A stretch of DNA of 36,491 nt from positions 1 to 36,491 of the forward strand of contig JAFTPK010000015.1 in the NCBI GenBank assembly GCA_017463325.1. Direction: 5' to 3'. The notes under the pieces are model-generated. The model ran no database searches. It was not told the origin of the DNA and saw only the letters and a list, made by a program, of their open reading frames with translations. Shown here piece by piece: positions 7,271 to 15,713 of the stretch (position 1 is its first letter; each line of letters opens with the position of its first letter). Source of the stretch: Clostridia bacterium (GTDB lineage: Bacteria; Bacillota; Clostridia; Christensenellales; Borkfalkiaceae). The position numbers and the translations under genes are program-made.

Positions 7271-8215
7271 ATGAAGTACCTCTTTTTCGATATTGAGTGC
7301 GCGGGGGTATTCAAGAACGTGGCGAAAATTTGCGCGTTTGGATACTGCCTGACGGACGAACAATTTCATATCCTCGAAAGAGAGGACCTGCTGATCAATC
7401 CCAAGGGCGGCTTTCATCTTACGGACAGAAAGGGGCGTCAGGGGCTTGTTTTGCCGTACAAATACGAGGAGTTCAAACGCTATCCCGATTTCACGGCAAG
7501 AAAGGAAAAAATCTATTCTCTGCTCGAAGATAAAAACACCCTCGTCGTCGGCCACGCCACCATGAACGACGTGAAATACTTAAATTTTGAAAGCAAGCGT
7601 TTTTCGTTGCCGTCTTTTAAATTCTCGTTTGCGGACACGCAGTTTTTGTACATGAATAGGATCGGCGTTTTTTCCCGTCAATTCGGTTTGGGGACGATCG
7701 CGGCAGACCTCGGCGTGGAATTCACGCCCCACCGCGCGGTGGACGACGCGTACGCAACCATGAAAGTTGCGGAGGCGCTTTGCCGCTTTGAGGGAAGGGG
7801 CTTGCCTGAATTAATTAAAAAATACGAGATCACGCTGGGCAGGATTGAAAATTACGAGATCACGCAAGCCTCGTCGCGGGCGTCGAGAGAGTATGCGGTA
7901 GAGGCGGCGCGTCGTAAAGAGGAGCGGGAAAACGCACGCCGTATTTTCCACGTCACCGTAGACAAGGAACGTAGAAAACGCAACAAAGCGGGGAAGCTTG
8001 CGGGGAAAAGCGTTTGCTTTTCTCATGCGTTCGAGGTAGAGCTGGAACGGTCTTTGCCGCTGTTTAGACTTTCGCTTGCAAACGGGCTGTACGTGACGGG
8101 GAAAGCGGAGGAGTGCGACTACTACGTGGCGTACGAGGGCGAAAGCGGTCCGCGCGTGAATAGCGTCAAAGGCGAGAGATTTACGCCCGAGGGCTTTGAG
8201 GAGTTTTTGCAATGA
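7271..8215 (+). CDS. DnaQ-like 3'-5' exonuclease with C-terminal BRCT-like domain
   Basis: A 314-residue DEDDh-type exonuclease. Exo I is FDIEC (Asp8, Glu10), Exo II is GHATMNDVKYL (about 93-103), and Exo III is HRAVDDAYATM (about 154-164), so all catalytic acids and the DEDDh histidine are present. After a basic linker (about residues 200-245), the C-terminal part GKLAGKSVCFSHAFE...GLYVTGKAEECDYYVAYE has the strand pattern of a BRCT domain, as seen in some Bacillota polymerase-associated nucleases. It probably removes DNA or RNA 3' ends in repair or RNA turnover. The stop overlaps the next start (ATGA at 8212), so the two are translationally coupled. Confidence 0.85.
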   Translation: MKYLFFDIECAGVFKNVAKICAFGYCLTDEQFHILEREDLLINPKGGFHLTDRKGRQGLVLPYKYEEFKRYPDFTARKEKIYSLLEDKNTLVVGHATMNDVKYLNFESKRFSLPSFKFSFADTQFLYMNRIGVFSRQFGLGTIAADLGVEFTPHRAVDDAYATMKVAEALCRFEGRGLPELIKKYEITLGRIENYEITQASSRASREYAVEAARRKEERENARRIFHVTVDKERRKRNKAGKLAGKSVCFSHAFEVELERSLPLFRLSLANGLYVTGKAEECDYYVAYEGESGPRVNSVKGERFTPEGFEEFLQ

Positions 8216-9498
8216 GCTTGCCTACGGCGTTTGTGGAGCGCATCAAAAAACAACTTCCTGAAAAGGAGTGGGCGGATTTTTTCAAGGTATACGACGGCGA
8301 GCCTTATAAAGGGGTGCGCGTCAATCCTCTCAAAATCACCCCCGAGGCATTTCAAAAAATTTTCCCCTATGCGGAAGAGCGGGTGCCGTGGGAGGAGAAC
8401 GGGTTTTACGTCACGGAGAAAAAGCTCGGCAGCCACGTCTATCATTTTGCGGGGCTTTTCTATTCGCAGGAGCCGTCGGCTATGTGCGCCGCGCCTCTTT
8501 TGGAGGTAAGGAGCGGGGAGAGAGTGCTCGATCTTTGTTCTGCGCCGGGCGGGAAAGGCACCCGTCTTGCGGCCGATCTTTGCGGCAAAGGGCTGATCGT
8601 CCTTAACGAGCCGATTGTGAATCGGGCGAAGATCCTTTCGCAAAACGTAGAGCGTATGGGGATTGAAAATGCCGTAGTGACGGCGGAATATCCCGAAAAG
8701 CTCGCCACGTTTTTTCCTGAATATTTTGATAAAATTATGGTGGACGCGCCCTGCTCGGGCGAGGGAATGTTCCGCAAAAACGCCGAGGAGGCGCTCTCTG
8801 AATGGAGCGAGGAAAACGTGGCGCGTTGCGCCGAGCGGCAGGCGGGGATCTTGTCTTGCGCTGTGAAAATGCTTGCCGTGGGCGGCAAGCTCGTCTATTC
8901 CACCTGTACCTTTTCCGAGGAGGAGGACGAAAAGCAGGTTGAACGGTTTTTGCAAGAGCACCCCGAAATGCGGCTGATGAAAATAGAGAAGCTGTACCCG
9001 CATAAAGTGAAGGGCGAGGGACACTTCGCCGCTCTCTTTGAAAAGGTAGACGGCGGCAGGTATGGATTGAAAGAGAAAAAGTCAAGTCTTTCAAAAGTCG
9101 CCGAAGCGGCGTATCGGGCGTTTGAAAGGGAGTGCCTTTTTGTTTTCAAGGAGAGGCTGTACGAGGCGGGCGGCGTCCTGTATGCTCTGCCCGAAGGCGT
9201 CTTTGACTGGACGGGCTTGAACATTCTTCGCGTTGGAGTTAGGCTGGGAGAAGTGAAAAACGGTAGATTTGAGCCGTCCCATTCGCTGGCAATGGCGTCT
9301 AAAAAAGAGGACTGGAAGAACGTAGCGGAGCTTACGGGCGAGGGGCAGGTAGATGCCTTTTTGCGTGGCGAGAGCGTTTTTTCGGAGGGAAAAAAGGGCT
9401 GGTGCCTCGTGCTTGCGGACGGTTATCCGATCGGGCTTGGGAAACGGGTGGACGGCACTTTGAAGAACCATCTTCCCAAGGGACTTCGTAAAGTGTGA
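8212..9498 (+). CDS. RsmF/YebU-type rRNA (cytosine-C5)-methyltransferase
   Basis: A SAM-dependent RNA m5C methyltransferase of the NOL1/NOP2/Sun class. The SAM loop is LDLCSAPGGKGTRLA (about residues 105-119). The two catalytic cysteines are in VDAPCSGEGMF and VYSTCTFS. The C-terminal 130 residues form the small extra domain typical of RsmF/YebU, so 16S rRNA is the likely target. The length (428) is usual for that subgroup. The start overlaps the exonuclease stop by four bases. The acyltransferase gene follows after 34 bp, and the three genes probably form one transcript. Confidence 0.88.
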   Translation: MSLPTAFVERIKKQLPEKEWADFFKVYDGEPYKGVRVNPLKITPEAFQKIFPYAEERVPWEENGFYVTEKKLGSHVYHFAGLFYSQEPSAMCAAPLLEVRSGERVLDLCSAPGGKGTRLAADLCGKGLIVLNEPIVNRAKILSQNVERMGIENAVVTAEYPEKLATFFPEYFDKIMVDAPCSGEGMFRKNAEEALSEWSEENVARCAERQAGILSCAVKMLAVGGKLVYSTCTFSEEEDEKQVERFLQEHPEMRLMKIEKLYPHKVKGEGHFAALFEKVDGGRYGLKEKKSSLSKVAEAAYRAFERECLFVFKERLYEAGGVLYALPEGVFDWTGLNILRVGVRLGEVKNGRFEPSHSLAMASKKEDWKNVAELTGEGQVDAFLRGESVFSEGKKGWCLVLADGYPIGLGKRVDGTLKNHLPKGLRKV

Positions 9499-9532
9499 CG
9501 GCGAACAAAAGAGGATAGAGGAGAAGAAATGA

Positions 9533-10786
9533 ATGAAGAAAGAGCTTAAAAGATTTGATATGTACCGTCGGCCGAATAAGCCGAAATGGTATTTAAAACT
9601 GGTCGAATACGTGGCTGCCCCCTTTTATATGTGGTTTTGCGGCGGCAGGGTAAAGGTCGATAAAGAGGTGAAAAAGCTGAAAGGACCGTACTTAATTTTG
9701 TCCTCGCACGCGTCGTTTATGGACTTTGCGCAGCTCGTAGTGGGGCTTATGCCGCGGACGACGGGGTTTGTGATGTCGGTGGAGGAATTTCGCCGCGGCG
9801 ACTGGCTGATGTACGGGATCGGGGGGATTCCCAAGCGTAAATTCACTCACGATATCGTAACGGCGAAGCATATGCTGTACTTTTTAAAGCGATTAAAACA
9901 TTCCGTGGCGCTTTATCCCGAGGCGAGGTTTGCGCTTGCGGGCGTGAACGAACGGTTGGACGGCGCGCTTGGGAAAATTTGTAAGCACGCAAAGGTGCCC
10001 GTCGTTTTGTTTAAGGCGTACGGCAATTTCATCAATTCCCCGCAATGGAGCAAGCATCCCTACCGCGGGATCCGTCAGCAAGCGTATATCACGAAATTGT
10101 TCGATCTTGCCGATTTGGAAAAATATTCGGCGGACGAATTGCAGGAAAAAATCGAAAAGGCGTTCGAGCGCGACGAATATAAGTGGCAGGCGGAAAACGG
10201 CTATCACACCAAATGTAAGGAGCGCGCGGACGGGCTGTATCGCATTTTGTATAAATGCCCCCATTGCGGCAAGGAATTCAAAATGAAGAGCGCGGGCGTT
10301 AAGCTTTGGTGTGAGGAATGTGGCTCGACGTGGGAAATGGACACGCTGAGCCGTTTGCACGGCGTGAATACGGACAAAGGCTTTTCACATATTCCCGACT
10401 GGTACCGTTGGGAGAGAGAGGAGGTTCGCAAGGAGGTCGTCGCGGGGACTTACCGTTTCGAGGACGAGGTGCGTGTGGAGGAATACTACTCCACGAAAAC
10501 GGGTTGTATTCCCGTCGGGGAGGCGCGCGTCGTACACGATCAAGACGGGTTTACCTTCGAGGGCATAGTGAACGGCAAGGAGTTCAAGCTCAACAAGCCC
10601 GTTTCGTCTATGTACTCGGTACATATCGAATATGATTTCTTAAATCGCGGCGATTGCTTTGATATTGCGACGGAAGAAACGTCCTATTTCATGTTCTTAA
10701 AAACGGCGGAAAATTATTTAACGAAATTACACTTTGCCACGGAGGAGCTGTACGATCATCTCGTGCGCGGTAAGTTTGTTGGCTAA
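9533..10786 (+). CDS. PlsC-like acyltransferase with inserted zinc ribbon
   Basis: A glycerophosphate acyltransferase-like protein of 417 residues. The HX4D catalytic motif is HASFMD (about residue 59), and YPEARF (about 125) sits at the position of the substrate-binding EGTR block. A hydrophobic helix around residues 20-36 would anchor it to the membrane. After the acyltransferase core comes a four-cysteine zinc ribbon (CPHCGKEF...WCEECGSTW, about 241-266), then a beta-rich tail of 150 residues. The zinc ribbon and tail are not part of standard PlsC. Likely substrates are lysophospholipid or another acyl acceptor. The ATG at 9533 follows GAGGAGAAG. Confidence 0.78.
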   Translation: MKKELKRFDMYRRPNKPKWYLKLVEYVAAPFYMWFCGGRVKVDKEVKKLKGPYLILSSHASFMDFAQLVVGLMPRTTGFVMSVEEFRRGDWLMYGIGGIPKRKFTHDIVTAKHMLYFLKRLKHSVALYPEARFALAGVNERLDGALGKICKHAKVPVVLFKAYGNFINSPQWSKHPYRGIRQQAYITKLFDLADLEKYSADELQEKIEKAFERDEYKWQAENGYHTKCKERADGLYRILYKCPHCGKEFKMKSAGVKLWCEECGSTWEMDTLSRLHGVNTDKGFSHIPDWYRWEREEVRKEVVAGTYRFEDEVRVEEYYSTKTGCIPVGEARVVHDQDGFTFEGIVNGKEFKLNKPVSSMYSVHIEYDFLNRGDCFDIATEETSYFMFLKTAENYLTKLHFATEELYDHLVRGKFVG

Positions 10787-10790
10787 GCGA

Positions 10791-10822
10791 AATAGACCTC
10801 CAAGGCTGGGGGTCTATTTTTT
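10791..10822 (+). terminator. Terminator after the acyltransferase gene
   Basis: AATAGACCTCC pairs with GGGGGTCTATT (one wobble), loop AAGGCT, followed by a T-run. A GC alternating tract (CGCGCGCACGCGCGCG) follows at about 10825-10840. Confidence 0.85.
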
Positions 10823-10975
10823 CTCGCGCGCACGCGCGCGTATAATATTATTAGGAAACGCGCACGCGTTTTGTTGTTTTTAAGGAAAAAGCCGTTAGGG
10901 AGAGGCGGAAAAGCGAAAAAAACGAAAAAAAATTAAAAAAAATAAAAAAAGTTGAAAAAGTCGGCTCAAAACAGC

Positions 10976-11004
10976 TTGACGGAATTTTCGTTTCATAATA
11001 TAAT
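10976..11004 (+). promoter_or_regulatory. Promoter of rplM-rpsI
   Basis: TTGACG at 10976-10981, a 17-nt spacer, TATAAT at 10999-11004. Confidence 0.8.
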
Positions 11005-11009
11005 GAATA

Positions 11010-11138
11010 GGCGAACTTAGGAAAGGGCTTTTGAAAACCGTTTTTCCCCGTTAGTTTAACGGCCGAAGAAAGTGTTTCTATGTTCACGAAAGAATAAGAA
11101 AAGATAAAAAATATACTGGAATGAAGGAGTAACACGAT
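11010..11138 (+). promoter_or_regulatory. Long 5' leader of rplM, possible autoregulatory leader
   Basis: From the expected transcript start near 11011 to the ATG there are about 128 nt without a gene. They include a perfect hairpin CCGTTA-GTT-TAACGG at 11048-11062. L13 leaders are known in Bacillota, where a leader structure controls the L13/S9 operon; I cannot match this one to that consensus by eye. The length and position are suggestive only. Confidence 0.35.
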
Positions 11139-11570
11139 ATGAAAACCTACATGGCGAATGCTCAGACGGTTGAAAGAAAGTGGTATATCGTCGACGCAGA
11201 AGGCATGCCCCTCGGTCGCCTTGCCACGAAAGTTGCAGCCGTTCTTCGCGGGAAACACAAACCTACCTATACTCCCAACGTTGACACCGGCGACTTCGTG
11301 ATCGTTATCAATACTGACAAAGTCGTACTTACCGGCAAGAAGTTGGAAGACAAATTTTACAGATACCATACCGGGTATATCGGCGGGCTCAAAGAAATCC
11401 CCTACAAGAAATTAATGGCGGAAAAGAGCGACCTTGCCGTATACGAAGCGGTGAAAGGTATGTTACCGAAAAACAGCCTTGGCAGAGCAATGATCAAAAA
11501 GCTCCGCGTATATAAAGGCGCAGAACACAACCACGCGGCTCAGAAACCCGAAACGCTGAAAGTTGACTAA
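11139..11570 (+). CDS. rplM: 50S ribosomal protein L13
   Basis: An early-assembling large-subunit protein that binds 23S rRNA. The N-terminal [20 protein letters not shown] block, the central [17 protein letters not shown], and [11 protein letters not shown] are textbook L13. It is 143 residues, the normal bacterial length. The ATG has GAAGGAG 9 bases upstream. It is followed after 15 bp by rpsI, the conserved gene pair across bacteria. Confidence 0.98.
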   Translation: MKTYMANAQTVERKWYIVDAEGMPLGRLATKVAAVLRGKHKPTYTPNVDTGDFVIVINTDKVVLTGKKLEDKFYRYHTGYIGGLKEIPYKKLMAEKSDLAVYEAVKGMLPKNSLGRAMIKKLRVYKGAEHNHAAQKPETLKVD

Positions 11571-11585
11571 GGAGAGAAGTGAATC

Positions 11586-11999
11586 ATGGCAAAAACGAAT
11601 TTGAAAAAGAAACTTCAATTCTGGGGTACGGGCAGAAGAAAGAAAGCGATTGCCCGCGTTCGTCTTATCCCCGGCGGCAACGGCACGATCGTGATCAATG
11701 ACCGCGCGTTTGAAGACTATTTCCCTCAGGGAACTCTTCAATATATCGTAAAGCAGCCTATCGCGCTTTTGGAAGTAGAGGGCAAATACGATATTATCGT
11801 CAATGTAATCGGCGGCGGTTACACGGGTCAAGCGGGTGCTATTCGTCTTGGCGTAGCTCGTGCTCTTCTCGAAGCGGAAGAAGGCAGCCGTCCTGCTCTT
11901 AAAAAGGCAGGTTTCCTTACGAGAGATCCTCGTGCAAAGGAAAGAAAGAAGTACGGCTTGAAGAAAGCTCGTCGTGCTCCTCAGTTCTCGAAGAGATAA
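11586..11999 (+). CDS. rpsI: 30S ribosomal protein S9
   Basis: A small-subunit protein whose C-terminal tail reaches the P-site tRNA. The [18 protein letters not shown] start, the [19 protein letters not shown] core and the basic tail ending in SKR are diagnostic. It is 137 residues, slightly longer than usual because of the N-terminal lysine-rich segment. Its last 30 bases, stop codon and terminator are repeated 211 bp downstream, and its 3' end is also present as an inverted copy just after the terminator. Confidence 0.98.
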   Translation: MAKTNLKKKLQFWGTGRRKKAIARVRLIPGGNGTIVINDRAFEDYFPQGTLQYIVKQPIALLEVEGKYDIIVNVIGGGYTGQAGAIRLGVARALLEAEEGSRPALKKAGFLTRDPRAKERKKYGLKKARRAPQFSKR

Positions 12000-12068
12000 A
12001 AAGGAAAAGTGTGTACCTTGCGTACACACTTTTGTTTTTATATTCAAGAACTGAAACGACGAGCTTTC
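11963..12068. repeat. Extended imperfect palindrome formed by the rpsI 3' end
   Basis: The rpsI 3' end and the sequence after its terminator are reverse complements. GAAAGCTCGTCGT (11963-11975) pairs with 12056-12068 over 13 bp; TCAGTTCT with AGAACTGA (12047-12054); ATAAAAA with TTTTTAT around the terminator. Small gaps separate the matching blocks. This is a foldback copy of coding sequence, not an ordinary terminator. Confidence 0.8.
12005..12040 (+). terminator. Terminator of rplM-rpsI (first copy)
   Basis: AAAAGTGTGTAC / GTACACACTTTT, perfect 12-bp stem with loop CTTGC, followed by GTTTTT. Confidence 0.9.
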
Positions 12069-12215
12069 CCAAGGGGGCCCCGAAAAAAGACGGAGTATTT
12101 TTTTGGGGGGAGGAGAGGCGAGCGAAGAGAAAGGACAAGCCGCGGAGCGGATTGTATAAAAGCGAAGATCGCCGCGACGACGTCGTGCTCCTCAGTTCTC
12201 GAAGAGATAAAAAGG

Positions 12216-12250
12216 AAAAGTGTGTACGCAAGGTACACACTTTTGTTTAA
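12216..12250 (+). terminator. Second copy of the rpsI terminator
   Basis: Same 12-bp stem as the first copy, loop GCAAG, followed by GTTT. Confidence 0.75.
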
Positions 12251-12296
12251 TTACTGCTTGTTTTTGAATGCAAGTAGGAGTAAATAGTTTCAAAAC

Positions 12297-12503
12297 TCAC
12301 TTTCGTAGCTTCCGTGCGCGGGCGTCGTGCGCGTCCATAAACGATAAATAGGGATTATTTATGGGCGCCTCCTCTTCCGTCTTGGGCGGCTTTGGCTCGG
12401 TTGGGGCGGGGGAGGGCTTTTCTTGGGTCGGCGGAGCGTCCTCCTTTTTTTGCGTATTTTCGAGCAGCGATTTGAGTAAATTGACGATGGCAAATGGCTC
12501 CAT
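12297..12503 (-). CDS. Small proline-rich protein, unknown
   Basis: A 68-residue protein with a short hydrophobic N-terminal helix (PFAIVNLLKSLLEN), a Pro/Glu/Lys-rich linker (residues 20-45) and a C-terminal block NNPYLSFMDAHDARARKLRK that looks like a conserved helix. I chose the ATG at 12503, since AAGGAGG lies 11 bases upstream; the open frame continues further but without a site. It has no recognised family. It is divergent from the large lipoprotein gene with about 170 bp between. Confidence 0.6.
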   Translation of the reverse strand: MEPFAIVNLLKSLLENTQKKEDAPPTQEKPSPAPTEPKPPKTEEEAPINNPYLSFMDAHDARARKLRK

Positions 12504-12568
12504 GGGCGAAAAAACCTCCTTTTTTAAAAATTTCATAGAAAATCCGCAAAAAAACGAGCCGTTTTTAA

Positions 12569-12597
12569 TTGCTTTAATTGACGATTTGATATATAAT
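12569..12597 (+). promoter_or_regulatory. Promoter of the lipoprotein-like gene
   Basis: TTGCTT at 12569-12574, a 17-nt spacer, TATAAT at 12592-12597. Confidence 0.65.
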
Positions 12598-12672
12598 AGA
12601 ATATGCGTTAATATCGTCGGGAAATGCACGTTCTTCCCGAGAAAACCATTTTTCATTAAGGAGTCCTTATAC

Positions 12673-15045
12673 ATGAGGGATAATAGAAAAAAGATTATTA
12701 GTCTTACGGCGGCGGCCGTATTGCTTGCTTCCACGTTCACGCTGGGTTCGTGCGGGGAGAAACCTTGGTCGCTTGAACAGCCGCTCACCTACACCGCTTC
12801 GGACGCGGCGGCTACCTCGAACGGCGGTTTTGCCGTAGAGAAGGGCGGGTACGTTTATTACATTAACGGCTCGGCGGCGTACGACGGCAACAACACTTTC
12901 GGGGAAGTGGAAAAGGGCGCGCTTATGCGTATTTCCACGGAGGATTTGAAAGCAGGGAACTATACGGAGGTGGAAACGGTAGTGCCCCTCCTGTTCGCGG
13001 CGCAAAATTATAGCGCGGGCATCTACGTTTACGGTGACTACGTGTATTTTGCAACGCCTACGACGGACAAGGACCTTGACGGCAACGTGCTGAGCGATTC
13101 GCTTGACTTCAAGCGCGCGAAGCTGGACGGTAGCGATACCATGTCTACCCCCTATTTCCGTTTGGACAGCAATTCCGCACAGTATCGTTTTGTGGAAGTG
13201 GACGGCGTGGTGTACTGTTTATACGTAGACGGCACTTCGCTCAAATCGTTCAACACCAAGACGAACGTGGAAACGACGCTGGTTGCGGGCGGCACCTACT
13301 ATTTTGACGAAACGGACGCGACCAACCCCACCGTTTACTATACCATGGGCGTGACCAAGCGGATCGACGCGACGGCGGAGGGCTACAATCAGCTTTACCG
13401 CGTGAGTGCGGACGCTACGGTGACGGTGGACGCGGGCAACGCTTCCTACACGGCGAAAGGCAAGGGCTATCAAAAGACCTACACCTTTGAAAAGTCGGTG
13501 ATGGAAGAGAAGAATACGGAGGCAAAGGAAGCGGGTGACGACGCCAAATACGACTTTGCCGACTATACGACCTATCCGTACGTCAACCTCGGCGAGATTG
13601 TTCTCGACGGGATCGGCGCAAGCTCGGAGTTGACGGTGACGCAGTACACGGACGCGGCTGATTACGAGGCGGCTTTGGCGGCGGGTACGCTTACCGAGCT
13701 GAAAGGCTACACCTATACCGTACAGTCCTATCAAAACGGTGGGGTCTACTTTACGAGAAGTAAGGTTATGGCTGGCTCTAACGAGATTGCGGCGCTTTAC
13801 TACGTAAGCGACGCGGAAACGGCAGAAACGTGGAATACGCTTGGCGCCAACGCGCAATTAGACGCGTCCAACGTTGTTTCGCTGAACACGACGAATGCGT
13901 CCGCAACGGCGTTGTATGCGATCGAGGGCGGCAAGCACGTCTACTACTATATCGCCGAAACCACGCTGTATAAAGCGGAGGCTCCCGTATACGCACAGGG
14001 CGAATACGTAGAATCCGAGCCTTTGAAGATGTCCTCGGAGATTGTCAGCGGCTCTACGCTTATGACGTTCAACGGCGAGAACATTTACTATTACGATGGA
14101 AGTAACTACGTGTATGCGATCGACTACACGGGGGCAGACGACGAGTATCATCCTTTGGCTGCTGACCGTATCGAGCCGGTACAAGTAGCGGCGGTGGAAG
14201 CGAACACGAGTTGGTACAAGCCTGAGATTTTTGAGGGCGTGCTCCTGTACAACAATGCGCAGACGGTAAACGGTACGGCGTATAACTATATTTCCGCGGT
14301 GAAATTAGGTGCGGCGGCAGAGCTGGAAGCTCGTCTTGAAAAATATGAGAGCGTTACCGATTATATGAACGATCTGTCCGATTCCGATCTGCAAAATCTT
14401 TTCCGCTACGCATTCCGTACGGGAGAGAAATCGCTCTATGAAGCGGTGATCGACTTGTACGACGACTATGAACAGAAAGAATTTACGGCGTTCTACACCC
14501 GCGCGATCAGCGAGAATAAGGCGGCGACCGATTATACCGAGATGTTTAAGGACGAAAACGGCGTTTATTACGACCGTGAAAGCTACTTTGTAAACGTGCT
14601 CGGAGGGTATACCGAAGAGGACGCGAAAGCGATTTCCGAGGGCTTTGCAGCGACGTTAAAGACGGAAACGGAGGAAACGAAAGAAGAGAGTGGGCTTCCC
14701 GGCTGGGCGATCGCGTTGATCGTGGTAGGCGGCGTGCTCGTTGTGGCAGGCGCGACGGCGATCGTCGTATGGCAGGTACGCAAAGCGAATAAGGCGAAGC
14801 GTGATCTTGCGGCGACGGCGGTACGCACCAAGAAAAAGATCGACACGACGGACGATAAGTCGATTGACGTCTACGCCGACGAAACGGCAGAAGAGGCGGT
14901 AGAAACGAACGAGGAAGAAGCGGCGGAGGAAACGACGGAAGAGGTCGTAGAAAGCGCCGTAGAAAGCGCCGTAGAGGCTGAAACGGAAGCGGAAGAGGTA
15001 TCCGTAGAGGAAACGGTTGAAACGGAAGAAAAAACCGAAGAATAA
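12673..15045 (+). CDS. Large lipoprotein-like surface protein with C-terminal membrane anchor and acidic tail
   Basis: A 790-residue protein. The N-terminus is a lipoprotein signal peptide (basic start, hydrophobic core, lipobox LGSC with Cys27). The outer domain is rich in Tyr/Gly beta segments such as GYVYYINGSAAYDG and VYCLYVDGT, resembling propeller-like repeats of DUF5050-type proteins; this is a pattern impression. Around residues 675-700 is a strong membrane helix (GWAIALIVVGGVLVVAGATA) followed by a basic stop-transfer and a cytosolic tail of some 90 residues made mostly of Glu, Ala, Thr and Val. Having both a lipobox and a C-terminal anchor is unusual. The ATG at 12673 follows AAGGAG. 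It is monocistronic with its own promoter and terminator. No function is assigned. Confidence 0.75.
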   Translation: MRDNRKKIISLTAAAVLLASTFTLGSCGEKPWSLEQPLTYTASDAAATSNGGFAVEKGGYVYYINGSAAYDGNNTFGEVEKGALMRISTEDLKAGNYTEVETVVPLLFAAQNYSAGIYVYGDYVYFATPTTDKDLDGNVLSDSLDFKRAKLDGSDTMSTPYFRLDSNSAQYRFVEVDGVVYCLYVDGTSLKSFNTKTNVETTLVAGGTYYFDETDATNPTVYYTMGVTKRIDATAEGYNQLYRVSADATVTVDAGNASYTAKGKGYQKTYTFEKSVMEEKNTEAKEAGDDAKYDFADYTTYPYVNLGEIVLDGIGASSELTVTQYTDAADYEAALAAGTLTELKGYTYTVQSYQNGGVYFTRSKVMAGSNEIAALYYVSDAETAETWNTLGANAQLDASNVVSLNTTNASATALYAIEGGKHVYYYIAETTLYKAEAPVYAQGEYVESEPLKMSSEIVSGSTLMTFNGENIYYYDGSNYVYAIDYTGADDEYHPLAADRIEPVQVAAVEANTSWYKPEIFEGVLLYNNAQTVNGTAYNYISAVKLGAAAELEARLEKYESVTDYMNDLSDSDLQNLFRYAFRTGEKSLYEAVIDLYDDYEQKEFTAFYTRAISENKAATDYTEMFKDENGVYYDRESYFVNVLGGYTEEDAKAISEGFAATLKTETEETKEESGLPGWAIALIVVGGVLVVAGATAIVVWQVRKANKAKRDLAATAVRTKKKIDTTDDKSIDVYADETAEEAVETNEEEAAEETTEEVVESAVESAVEAETEAEEVSVEETVETEEKTEE

Positions 15046-15052
15046 GAAAAAC

Positions 15053-15087
15053 GGGGCTGTTTTGTTGAAAAACAGCCCTAACTTTTT
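15053..15087 (+). terminator. Terminator after the lipoprotein-like gene
   Basis: GGGCTGTTTT pairs with AAAACAGCCC, followed by TAACTTTTT. Confidence 0.85.
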
Positions 15088-15147
15088 GAAAACGGGGAAA
15101 AATTTTTGTAAAAAAGAAAAAAATCCTCAAAAAGCGGTGAAAAATAG

Positions 15148-15176
15148 TTTACAAAATCGGGAAATACTAATATAAT
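15148..15176 (+). promoter_or_regulatory. Promoter of the zinc-ribbon protein gene
   Basis: TTTACA at 15148-15153, a 17-nt spacer, TATAAT at 15171-15176. Confidence 0.7.
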
Positions 15177-15232
15177 ATAGCAAAATCAGTTATGCGTGAT
15201 TTTGTAGAATACGAAAAAAGGGAAAGGAAAAT

Positions 15233-15709
15233 ATGGCGAGATATATTATTTGCCCCAGATGCGAATTGAATTTTATTGACGCGGACGAACAGGAATACTG
15301 CGACGTTTGTGTAAAGGAACTTTCGGGCGCGAAAACGTTTGCGGACGATTTTGAAGAAGCGGAAGCGTTGGAGGAAACGGAGCTTTGCCCCATTTGCGGC
15401 GAGAACTACATGAAGTTCGGTGAAAAGATGTGCGACGAGTGTAAGAAAAAATCGGAGTACGAGGAAGAGGAACGGGAGGAGGATCCCGATAAGGACGACG
15501 AATCGTGGCGTTCCTATCTTGACGAGGACGACGCGGTGGACGATCTTGGGATTGATCTTAGCGACGAGGAATTCGAGGACGAAGAGGAAGAAGACGAAGA
15601 AGAATTCGAGGCTGGCGAGGAAGAAGAATTTGAATACGTTTCTCCCGACGATTACTACGAAGATGATGACGACGAGGATGATGACGACGACGAGGACGAC
15701 GATTTTTAA
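15233..15709 (+). CDS. Two-zinc-ribbon protein with poly-acidic tail, unknown
   Basis: A 158-residue protein. It has two four-cysteine zinc-binding modules: CPRCELNF...YCDVC (residues 8-27) and CPICGENYM...MCDEC (about 51-69). The remaining half is almost only Asp and Glu, with a few Tyr and Ser, ending in a run of Asp. Acidic tails of this type often contact basic proteins or nucleic-acid-binding surfaces, but no partner is evident. The repetitive GAC/GAG codons produce a spurious open frame in another register. It is a single gene with promoter and terminator. Confidence 0.75.
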   Translation: MARYIICPRCELNFIDADEQEYCDVCVKELSGAKTFADDFEEAEALEETELCPICGENYMKFGEKMCDECKKKSEYEEEEREEDPDKDDESWRSYLDEDDAVDDLGIDLSDEEFEDEEEEDEEEFEAGEEEEFEYVSPDDYYEDDDDEDDDDDEDDDF

Positions 15710-15713
15710 AGCA

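Larger units (their letters stand above)
11970..12250. repeat. Direct repeat of the rpsI end and terminator, second hairpin loop reversed
   Basis: 47 bases at 11970-12016 recur identically at 12181-12227. Both are followed by the other arm of the hairpin and TTTTGTTT. The 5-nt loop is CTTGC in copy one and GCAAG, its reverse complement, in copy two. The intervening 112 bp (12069-12180) is gene-free and purine-rich. Confidence 0.85.

Noticed and set aside
8122..9024. 300-codon minus-strand open frame
   Set aside because: Antisense to the RsmF-like gene; Arg/His/Phe/Leu-rich shadow of a GC-rich gene.
10820..10850. TATAAT after the GC alternating tract as rplM promoter
   Set aside because: There is no -35 at the right distance; the boxes at 10976-11004 are far better.
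12361..12672. Upstream extension of the lipoprotein-like frame
   Set aside because: It would run through the promoter and the divergent small gene; the ATG at 12673 has the ribosome binding site and a proper signal peptide.
14546..15130. 194-codon minus-strand frame rich in Pro, Phe, Leu and Arg
   Set aside because: Antisense of the acidic tail codons of the lipoprotein-like gene.
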